Shown: positions 8,138 through 13,551 of the stretch, one piece after another | How the letters are laid out: every line of letters begins with the position of its first letter | Numbering within the stretch: position 1 is the stretch's first letter | Source: Prolixibacteraceae bacterium | GTDB lineage: Bacteria; Bacteroidota; Bacteroidia; Bacteroidales; Prolixibacteraceae | Reading direction: 5' to 3' | Assembly: GCA_007116765.1 (NCBI GenBank) | Contig: SKHV01000241.1 | Location: 1-13,551 of the forward strand | DNA: 13,551 nucleotides | The notes under the pieces: generated by a model | What the model saw: only the letters and a program-made list of their open reading frames with translations | Database searches by the model: none | Told to the model about the DNA's origin: nothing | Position numbers and translations under genes: made by a program

Positions 8138-8950
8138 CTATTTGAATGCTTTTACAATTAAACCTGTTCCGGTTTTGTGCTTGATTATGAGGTCGAACCA
8201 ATTGAGCAGCGCCGCAAAAGGAAATATTACAAGATAATAAAAAGGTAGTATGATGAAGAATACTTTACTAAGCCCCAGCATTTTTATGGGGTATTTCATT
8301 GACAGTTTCCACGAAAGACTGCCGGGTTTGCCATATTGGTAGCGGGCTTCAACATTCTTAAAACCTACACTTTCGAGTTTCGCTTTTATTTCGTCAATGT
8401 TATATCCATCGCGTACGTGTTCATCAATAAACCCTGATGTTTCATCCTCGTGGTGTTCGTGAACATCGGAACCGCCCTGGTCGCTGGGTGTTGAAATCAG
8501 TAGCATCCCGTTTTCGTTCATCGATTCATAAAAGTTCTGAAAAACTTTCACGTCTTCTTCGATGTGTTCCATTACATCAACCGATAAAACCAGATCGAAT
8601 TGCTTGGGTTCAACAAATTTTGTAAGGTCGGCTTTTTCGAATATGACACGGTGGTTCAGTCCAGTTTTCAAAAAAAACTTATTGCAGTCAAGTACTTGTT
8701 CTTCTTTCACATCAACCGCTTTGATAAGTGCAAGCGGAAAAATTTGTGACATACGGTAGGTGTATTGCCCAAAGCCTGAACCGGCATCGAGAATAACCGG
8801 GCTCTCGGGAGCATTCCATTTTCTGAGTTCGCGGCGTATGTGCCATGAGCGTAACAACAATAAATCGAGCAAGCGGTAAAACAATTTGCGTAGCACAAGC
8901 GATTTATTGAACACACTTCCAAGGCTTCTTTTAATAGGGTCGTACTGCAT
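8138..8950 (-). CDS. Class I SAM-dependent methyltransferase with C-terminal membrane segment
   Basis: This 270-residue Rossmann-fold methyltransferase is of the Methyltransf_11/23 type. Motif I is ILDAGSGFG (53-61), the acidic residue after strand 2 is D80 (KAVDVKEEQ), and the motif IV region is FDLVLSVDVMEH (118-129), followed by GMLLISTPSD (148-157). A histidine- and acid-rich stretch (HEHHEDE, 164-170) follows. A hydrophobic segment (about 229-250) near the C-terminus suggests membrane attachment, unusual for a simple soluble enzyme and suggestive of a lipid, quinone or envelope substrate (inference). The ATG is 11 bp after the rbfA stop, with an AAAGGA ribosome-binding sequence about 8 nt upstream. 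The stop abuts the next gene's TTG. The substrate cannot be assigned. Confidence 0.88.
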   Translation of the reverse strand: MQYDPIKRSLGSVFNKSLVLRKLFYRLLDLLLLRSWHIRRELRKWNAPESPVILDAGSGFGQYTYRMSQIFPLALIKAVDVKEEQVLDCNKFFLKTGLNHRVIFEKADLTKFVEPKQFDLVLSVDVMEHIEEDVKVFQNFYESMNENGMLLISTPSDQGGSDVHEHHEDETSGFIDEHVRDGYNIDEIKAKLESVGFKNVEARYQYGKPGSLSWKLSMKYPIKMLGLSKVFFIILPFYYLVIFPFAALLNWFDLIIKHKTGTGLIVKAFK

Positions 8951-8961
8951 AGTTTATTCCT

Positions 8962-9300
8962 TTATGTGTTGAGGGCTTTTTCAAGATTGTCGATATAGTC
9001 GAGGCTATCGTCGATAAAAAACTGCAATTCGGGTACAATGCGGAGCTGTTTTCCCACTTTACGGCCAAGTTCACCGCGTATTTGCCCCGATAGTTGTTTT
9101 ATAAGTTTCACTATTTCGTCGGTTCCTTCGGGGGGAAATATGCTTAAATAAACCTTGGCAACAGCCAAGTCTTTCGATACCCGTACCACGGTTACCGAAA
9201 TCATTTTCCCTTTGAACAAACTACGGCTTTCTAGCCTAAAAAAATCGGCCAGTTCTTTTTGAATGAGCCTCGATACTTTATTTTGCCTAATTGAATACAT
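8962..9300 (-). CDS. rbfA: Ribosome-binding factor A
   Basis: RbfA binds the 30S subunit during late maturation of 16S rRNA and helps growth at low temperature. The 112-residue protein has the normal size and a KH-like fold pattern. The N-terminus IRQNKVSRLIQKELADFF is the family's first helix. The central strands include ISVTVVRVSKDLAVAKVYLSIF, and the C-terminal strand is RIVPELQFFIDDSLDY with its helix before the end. It is the first gene of a three-gene minus-strand operon with a methyltransferase and a LolC/E-like permease. A TAACTTTG promoter element lies 20 nt upstream of the ATG. It is divergent from rnpA, so two RNA-processing genes share one 106-bp intergenic region. Confidence 0.96.
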   Translation of the reverse strand: MYSIRQNKVSRLIQKELADFFRLESRSLFKGKMISVTVVRVSKDLAVAKVYLSIFPPEGTDEIVKLIKQLSGQIRGELGRKVGKQLRIVPELQFFIDDSLDYIDNLEKALNT

Positions 9301-9320
9301 ATTCTATATAATTAAACCAA

Positions 9321-9328
9321 CAAAGTTA
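9321..9328 (-). promoter_or_regulatory. Bacteroidetes -7-type promoter element for the rbfA operon
   Basis: Read on the minus strand, this is TAACTTTG, a full match to TAnnTTTG, 20 nt before the rbfA ATG. It is identical to the element upstream of the transporter gene. No TTTG -33 box is seen at 19-nt spacing. Confidence 0.5.
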
Positions 9329-9381
9329 ACGAATCAAAATGAATTTCACGGGTTTATTGTTTACATCAATTATGAATTATG

Positions 9382-9389
9382 TATTTTTG
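9382..9389 (+). promoter_or_regulatory. Bacteroidetes -7-type promoter element for rnpA
   Basis: TATTTTTG matches TAnnTTTG and ends 17 nt before the ATG chosen for rnpA. An ATTG at 9356-9359 could be a weak -33 box, but its spacing of 22 is long. The position supports starting rnpA at 9407 rather than further upstream. Confidence 0.4.
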
Positions 9390-9406
9390 AATGTTTTTTA
9401 CAGCTT

Positions 9407-9790
9407 ATGTTGAATCGGGAAAAGTTTAAAAAAGAAGAAAGGCTTTGTAGTCACATTGTGCTCGAAAAGCTTTTTGAAGAGGGGGAATCGTTTTTCTCGT
9501 TCCCGTTCAGGATTCTTATGATCAAAACCGAAAAGCTTGGTGAATATCCGGTGCAGGTAGTTTTTACAGTACCCAAAAGGAATATTAAAAGTGCAGTAAA
9601 GCGGAACCTCATACGTCGCCGCATGCGCGAATCCTATCGGCTAAATAAACATGTTCTGTACGAAAAGCTACAGAACAATGATCAACAACTTGCCCTCACT
9701 TTTATTTTTATAGGTAAGGAGCCGGCCGATTATAAGGTAATTGAAAAAGGCATAGTGAAGGCAATTAAGAAGCTATGCTCTGTATCTTAA
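9407..9790 (+). CDS. rnpA: Ribonuclease P protein component
   Basis: This small basic protein is the partner of the RNase P RNA, which removes 5' leaders from precursor tRNAs. The 127-residue length is normal. The family RNR motif is AVKRNLIRRRMRESYR (63-78), and the preceding VVFTVPKRNIKSA strand-turn is also typical. The N-terminus LNREKFKKEERLCSH fits the start of bacterial RnpA. The frame stays open back to 9263, but that extension would overlap the divergent rbfA start and its promoter and adds residues unlike the family, so ATG 9407 was chosen. The usual neighbours rpmH, yidD and yidC are absent here. The stop codon is directly adjacent to the stop of the convergent DUF4861 pseudogene. 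Confidence 0.95.
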   Translation: MLNREKFKKEERLCSHIVLEKLFEEGESFFSFPFRILMIKTEKLGEYPVQVVFTVPKRNIKSAVKRNLIRRRMRESYRLNKHVLYEKLQNNDQQLALTFIFIGKEPADYKVIEKGIVKAIKKLCSVS

Positions 9791-10424
9791 TTATCTATAT
9801 TTCTCGAGGTATTTTACAAATTCATCCATCGTATTTAGCACCTCTTCTTTTTCACACGACGAAGTGATGTAAGTTTGAAGGTATTTTGTTGGTTTTGAAA
9901 CAAGTTGAAATTCGGCAGTAGTTTTATTTTTTTTTCAAAATCGTCGGGATTATAAATAATTGCAGAGCCAATTTTCATTTGATAAGCAGCAACATCTTCA
10001 GGGTGCATTCCCCAGGTGCCAATGAAATTTTCGCCCTCAAATGTTTTGGTATCCTCGTGATAATTTATCCCTGTAAGGAACTGTACCGGTTTATCCGCAT
10101 TAGCAAATGCTTCGACCATGGCTTCACGCTTTCCTGAAAAAACAGTTACTTTAATTAGAACATCAATCGTATCGCCTTTGTATGGTATCCCTTCCGAAAG
10201 CATTTCCATGTAAGAAGTATTTTTGCCTTTTTCCACTTTGGCAGTACGTTTTTTAACCGGATTCAGGAACAGTACCTGCTCTCCATCCCATAATCTGACT
10301 CCACCTATACCAACTGTAGAACCCACTTTGTACTGGTCGGCACCCCATCCTTCTTTTTGTTGTTCAGGAGTAGGATACCATCACTAACATAAACGAGCGA
10401 TAAAATGATTAAAAGATTTCTCAT
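9791..10424 (-). pseudogene. DUF4861-family gene remnant with N-terminal deletion and frameshift
   Basis: The remnant resembles the C-terminal half of DUF4861 proteins, exported Bacteroidetes proteins often found near carbohydrate-degradation genes. Its readable core (10380 down to about 9935) includes KVGSTVGIGGVRLWDGE, FMEML-like YMEMLSEGIPYKGDT and GTWGMHPEDVAAYQ. Two lesions are visible. First, an ATG at 10424 begins a short hydrophobic leader (MRNLLIILSLVYV) that is out of frame with the core. TAG and TGA stops (10386-10381) sit directly before the core, as if an internal deletion removed the N-terminal half. Second, in the T9 run at 9927-9935 (A9 in the coding sense) one base appears lost. 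The continuation (LVSKPTKYLQTYITSSCEKE, then LNTMDEFVKYLEKYR) is in another frame and ends with TAA at 9793-9791. Adding one A joins it cleanly to the core. The second lesion could be a sequencing error; the first is harder to explain that way. Confidence 0.82.
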
Positions 10425-10493
10425 GATGCTAGAAAGTTTTCTTGAAGTTTAAAATATGATGATCAATACGATAATGCTCTTTGTCTCTATCGG

Positions 10494-10892
10494 TTATTTC
10501 TGTTGTTTTCGGAATATGCCTAATGCCAGAAAAAACTCAATTGTGCCCAGTGCCAAATACATTGGCTGCAGCCAGCTTCCAAAACCCAAATAATACATTT
10601 GAACCATTATCCAAACCATTAATGCCGCACCAAATACAATGCCCAAAACACCTGCAGGTTTCAAAAACTTCAGGCTATACCATGCCGAAATAAGTTGCCC
10701 CACTCCGTTGATAAGCAGTAGTAGTATGCCGGGAATAAAGTAGTTGGTAAATGGCGAATTTGCCAGTAATTCAACCGGCATTCCAATTGTGTCGCCCTCG
10801 GGAGTCAATATCATAGGTAAACTGCCGGCAATAGCTCCCATGCCTATAAAAATTTGCAGGTATCCAAGTATTTTATATCTAATCGGTTTCAT
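10494..10892 (-). CDS. Small four-helix integral membrane protein, function unknown
   Basis: The 132-residue protein has four predicted membrane helices (about 8-29, 49-71, 78-102 and 108-126) and ends in a short basic tail (FRKQQK). It resembles a widespread but uncharacterised group of small Bacteroidetes membrane proteins. I do not recognise a catalytic motif. The ATG at 10892 was preferred over a TTG 12 codons earlier, which would add a basic leader (MFLRFFKTTKIK) reaching into the region just after the upstream gene. The start is 26 bp after the stop of the ATP-cone protein gene, on the same strand, so co-transcription is possible. The DUF4861 remnant begins 69 bp downstream. Confidence 0.8.
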   Translation of the reverse strand: MKPIRYKILGYLQIFIGMGAIAGSLPMILTPEGDTIGMPVELLANSPFTNYFIPGILLLLINGVGQLISAWYSLKFLKPAGVLGIVFGAALMVWIMVQMYYLGFGSWLQPMYLALGTIEFFLALGIFRKQQK

Positions 10893-10918
10893 TTTAATTT
10901 TTGTGGTTTTGAAAAATC

Positions 10919-11791
10919 TTAAAAACAAATATTATTAATTTCTTTCAGCAAGGCATTTCTTTTGCGTGTATTCATCGATAATGGTTCCAATACTTTTGGA
11001 TCAGTACTGATTTGCCGGCAAATTACAATGCCTTTGTCCATTAGTTGCTGCTTTTGTGCTTTCGATAAATGGTTAAGCACGGTTATGGGGTATATTTTCT
11101 CTCGATCGATAATATCCTTTAGACCATTTCCCCGAGGATAATCCCACGCAAGCATGTTCAATCCACTACATGTTCCAAAATCAATGGCATCGGTGCTGAA
11201 CCGAGTATTGGTGGCAATGCAGCCACCAAACGAAAAACCTTCATATTCATTAAGCTTTTTACGTTTGGCTATAATGTCGTTTACCCTCGAATGTACGTAC
11301 AAAGGAACTTGCACACTCACTATTTTCCCTAAGCTTACACCGTATTTGCATTCCACATATATCTGTTTCTTTTCTTTTGTGGCAATCACATCTACCTCGT
11401 GCGTAACACAGCGTCCATCAATAACAACACCGGTTTGGGTTTCATAGCCCTGAAGCTCCATCACGCGGCTTATCAGGTGCTCAAACGGGTATCCGGTAGG
11501 CCCCATTTCCATAATGGCTTTTTTCAATTTATAGCGCGATGCTGTGCTGTATTTACTCGAACGGAGCAGTGAAAATGCCCTGTTGTAAATTTTTTGGGTG
11601 GTAATGCCCTGATGCATCCACGACTTGATATCGGAAACGATATGGTCTATCACATCTAAATCGGCACCGGCACGCTTAAGTGAGCCAATCAGTTTCTTCT
11701 CCGAGAAAGGTTCCTTCTCGCCGGAAGCCTTTTCTACCAAAATTTCACTATTCCTTTGTGATGTATCGGTTTTATTATCTTTTTCGCTCAT
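10919..11791 (-). CDS. ATP-cone domain fused to a PD-(D/E)xK nuclease-like (Mrr-type) domain
   Basis: The 290-residue soluble protein has three visible parts. Residues about 16-95 are an ATP-cone (VEKASGEKEPFSEKKLIGSLKRAG at its start, with the Y-RAF--LR and RY-LK--I pattern), the nucleotide-binding module that regulates ribonucleotide reductases and NrdR. Residues about 100-215 look like a restriction-endonuclease fold. Active-site candidates are D134 in THEVDVIA and E147-C-K149 in IYVECKY, the classic D...ExK spacing, with a glutamine at Q161 following. Residues about 236-290 (LSKAQKQQLMDKGIV onward) form a helical tail resembling a helix-hairpin-helix-like module. No modification methylase or helicase gene is next to it, so it is not a standard restriction system. 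An upstream TTG (11815) also opens the frame, but the ATG is preferred. The gene follows the DUF4249 gene by 51 bp on the same strand. Its biological role is unknown. Confidence 0.85.
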   Translation of the reverse strand: MSEKDNKTDTSQRNSEILVEKASGEKEPFSEKKLIGSLKRAGADLDVIDHIVSDIKSWMHQGITTQKIYNRAFSLLRSSKYSTASRYKLKKAIMEMGPTGYPFEHLISRVMELQGYETQTGVVIDGRCVTHEVDVIATKEKKQIYVECKYGVSLGKIVSVQVPLYVHSRVNDIIAKRKKLNEYEGFSFGGCIATNTRFSTDAIDFGTCSGLNMLAWDYPRGNGLKDIIDREKIYPITVLNHLSKAQKQQLMDKGIVICRQISTDPKVLEPLSMNTRKRNALLKEINNICF

Positions 11792-11842
11792 AATCCTAAA
11801 AAATGATAAGTGCAAGATAATAATAAATCAGAAGTCTTCAAC

Positions 11843-12643
11843 TTAGTAAGGAAATCTGCCACCTACTATCACCGTGTCGCGTGTAATGCTGTAGCCGGCA
11901 AAAAAACCGTAAATATCGTCGGGCATATTGGTATTGGGATTCCCCGGGGCAATTGAATTGAATGAGCCGCTTATGTTCTCATTCAAACCTGAATAATAAG
12001 TATAGGTTTCGCGGTTTAAATGACGAATTTCCAACACCATTGTATCGCCGGGGGCAAATACTTTATAGTAAACCGGCATGGTAACCACACCATTGTCGCT
12101 TAATGTATTGTCGAGCATGTAAAATTCACGGGTAAACGGTACACCAATTTTACTTAAAAATAGCCTGAAAAAACTTTCCTGCGCTTTTGGGTTTTGCACA
12201 TTCACAAAAGCATTCAGGCTATCGGGTGAACCCGCAAATGGATTTGGGACAAATGAAACGCTTTCAGTTTTTACCTTTTCGGGTAAAAGTGAACTTACAT
12301 TGAAACTGTAATCGTCAACATTTATGTGTAAAGTGTATTTTTCACCATTGCGGGGAACTAAGTTTCCTGAATTAAAAAAACCTGCTGAATCGGGAACCAA
12401 AATTGTCATCTCGCCATCCTCATCGCTCAGCTCAACGCTTGCCTGTATTATTGGCTCATATTCGGGAATGTCGTAAAAATCCTGGCTGTACGACAATAAA
12501 ACCCTAACTGCTGGCAGCTCGTCGGTTAATGTGGCCTCAACAATCAGCTTCTTTTCAATTGATTTCAGGTCGAGTACTACTTCTTCTTCACATGCAGTAC
12601 TTAAAAATATGACGGCTAAAAGTATGATAATATTACGTTTCAT
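11843..12643 (-). CDS. DUF4249 family lipoprotein, partner of a TonB-dependent receptor
   Basis: The 266-residue protein is a predicted outer-membrane or surface lipoprotein. The signal peptide ends in a lipobox with the acylated cysteine at C18 (FLSTAC). Three glutamates follow directly (CEEEVV), resembling the acidic export signal that sends Bacteroidetes lipoproteins to the cell surface (inference). The body is mostly beta-strand, with features typical of DUF4249 such as LDLKSIEKKLIVEATLTDE near the N-terminus and the C-terminal GFFAGYSITRDTVIV. These proteins are regularly encoded directly after a TonB-dependent receptor, as here: the receptor stop is 12 bp upstream, and an AAGGA sequence about 8 nt before the ATG serves as a clear ribosome-binding site. 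The pair probably imports a substrate that cannot be named from sequence. Confidence 0.9.
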   Translation of the reverse strand: MKRNIIILLAVIFLSTACEEEVVLDLKSIEKKLIVEATLTDELPAVRVLLSYSQDFYDIPEYEPIIQASVELSDEDGEMTILVPDSAGFFNSGNLVPRNGEKYTLHINVDDYSFNVSSLLPEKVKTESVSFVPNPFAGSPDSLNAFVNVQNPKAQESFFRLFLSKIGVPFTREFYMLDNTLSDNGVVTMPVYYKVFAPGDTMVLEIRHLNRETYTYYSGLNENISGSFNSIAPGNPNTNMPDDIYGFFAGYSITRDTVIVGGRFPY

Positions 12644-12655
12644 TGTGTTTCCTTT

Positions 12656-13551
12656 TTAAAATTTGAAATTCCAACTTATGGAGGGTATGGCCGAAAACAG
12701 GTAGATCATAGTTGTATTGGTTTGCCCGGGATTATTTTCATCTTCTGAGAAAATGTAGCTGTAGGGGTTTTTACGGGCATAAGCGTTGTAAACCGAAAAA
12801 TTAAGCTCAGAACGGTAGTTGCCCCTTTCGGCAAGAATCCAGGTAGCTCCCGCATCGAGGCGGTGATAATCGGGCATACGGTAACCGTTCCGCTCGGTAT
12901 ATAAATTGGCAATGTAGCCATCATAAACGTATTTCCCTGCGGGAAAGGTTACAGCCTGACCGGTATAATAAACCCAACTGGCCGAAAAGTTCCACCTTCG
13001 GTTAAGTTGATATATGGCCACTACAGAGACATCGTGCAAGCGGTCCTGCCTTGCAGGATACCAATTGTCCCTATTAATACCATCGATTTGCTTGAGCGAC
13101 CGTGATAATGTATATGATACCCAACCTGTAAGTTTCCCGTCAACTTTTTCGAGCATAAATTCGGCTCCGTATGCTAAACCTTGCCCGTATAAAAGCTCAG
13201 ACTCAACCATTTCATTCAACACAAGCGAAGCACCGGTTTTGTAGTCAATTTGGTTTTGCATTGTTTTATAGTACAGCTCGGTCGAAAACTGATAACGGTG
13301 CCTGCTGAAATTCCTGAATACCCCGATACTGACCTGGTCGGCAATTTGGGGTTTTACATTTGGACTGCTGGGAACGTAATAGTCAATTGGCGTACCGGCG
13401 GTGGAGTTCTGAAGCAGGTGGATATATTGGGTCATGCGGTTAAAGCCTGCTTTTATGCTGGTATTATCGTTAAAAACATAGGTGGCGTTGAAACGCGGCT
13501 CCCAGTTTAAAAAAGAACTGTACCAATCGCCCTGCCCAAATGATAAGCTGT
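12656..13551 (-). CDS. TonB-dependent receptor, C-terminal barrel part (5' end outside window)
   Basis: The frame is open to the right edge, so only about the last 298 residues of the outer-membrane receptor are present. The plug domain, any carboxypeptidase-like N-terminal domain and the start codon lie outside. The visible part is alternating beta-barrel sequence: WYSSFLNWEPRFNATYVF and IKAGFNRMTQYIHLLQN, then GIFRN-type strands (IADQVSIGVFRNFSRHRYQF), GWVSYTLSRSLKQIDG, the DRLHDVSVVAIYQLNRRW strand, and the final PSISWNFKF. The terminal phenylalanine fits the beta-signal read by the BAM complex. TonB-dependent import across the outer membrane is the family role. The DUF4249 lipoprotein gene follows 12 bp later, so the two form an operon. 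The substrate is unknown. Confidence 0.92.
   Translation of the reverse strand, partial: SLSFGQGDWYSSFLNWEPRFNATYVFNDNTSIKAGFNRMTQYIHLLQNSTAGTPIDYYVPSSPNVKPQIADQVSIGVFRNFSRHRYQFSTELYYKTMQNQIDYKTGASLVLNEMVESELLYGQGLAYGAEFMLEKVDGKLTGWVSYTLSRSLKQIDGINRDNWYPARQDRLHDVSVVAIYQLNRRWNFSASWVYYTGQAVTFPAGKYVYDGYIANLYTERNGYRMPDYHRLDAGATWILAERGNYRSELNFSVYNAYARKNPYSYIFSEDENNPGQTNTTMIYLFSAIPSISWNFKF

Noticed and set aside
9263..9406. N-terminal extension of RnpA by 48 residues
   Set aside because: It overlaps the start of divergent rbfA and both promoter elements, and the residues do not resemble RnpA; ATG 9407 gives the normal length.
10441..10493. Promoter or terminator between the small membrane protein and the DUF4861 remnant
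   Set aside because: No TAnnTTTG element or stable hairpin with a T tract was seen on the minus strand.
10919..11791. Classical type IV restriction system
   Set aside because: Only a nuclease-like domain with an ATP-cone is present; there is no methylated-DNA recognition domain, helicase, GTPase or partner gene to support that label.
11792..11815. TTG start extending the ATP-cone protein by eight residues
   Set aside because: The added hydrophobic residues (LHLSFFRI) have no domain meaning, and an ATG lies directly after them.

Overview
This window looks like a chromosomal segment of a Bacteroidota bacterium, probably a Bacteroidales/Marinilabiliales-type organism (lineage is inference). 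The support is a periplasmic two-propeller (Reg_prop) sensor kinase with a Y_Y_Y domain, a TonB-dependent receptor paired with a DUF4249 lipoprotein, an rbfA-adjacent LolC/E-type permease, four TAnnTTTG (-7 type) promoter elements just upstream of start codons, and weak or absent Shine-Dalgarno sequences. The DNA is fairly AT-rich throughout and shows no sharp compositional break. No tRNA, rRNA, CRISPR array, transposase or phage gene was seen.

Plus-strand left part (1-6913). The window opens inside a histidine kinase whose 5' part lies outside. A complete, closely related 1078-residue sensor kinase follows 8 bp later. Both end after the ATPase domain, with no receiver or AraC output domain, so their response regulator must be encoded elsewhere. 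A 429-bp non-coding stretch follows, carrying four short hairpins of the same design and a 7-bp triplet repeat. Then come peptidase E (pepE) and an AspT/YidE-type transporter, each with its own -7-like element. This pair may link release of aspartate from Asp-X dipeptides to aspartate/alanine exchange (inference).

Minus-strand housekeeping operon (9300-6917). Transcribed right to left, it encodes RbfA (ribosome maturation), a membrane-tethered SAM methyltransferase, and a LolC/LolE-like permease. The permease starts with TTG directly after the methyltransferase stop codon. Its stop lies 3 bp from the stop of the convergent transporter gene. rnpA (RNase P protein) is divergent from rbfA.

Minus-strand right part (13551-9791). 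The order of transcription is a TonB-dependent receptor (5' part outside the window), a DUF4249 surface lipoprotein, an ATP-cone/PD-(D/E)xK nuclease-like protein, a small four-helix membrane protein, and a decayed DUF4861 gene. The DUF4861 gene has lost most of its N-terminal half and has a frameshift in a poly-A tract. It ends directly against the rnpA stop codon.

The items most worth a second look are the ATP-cone nuclease-like protein, the tandem orphan sensor kinases, the hairpin cluster at 4187-4350 and the two-lesion pseudogene. I do not see convincing evidence of a wholly new multi-gene system.
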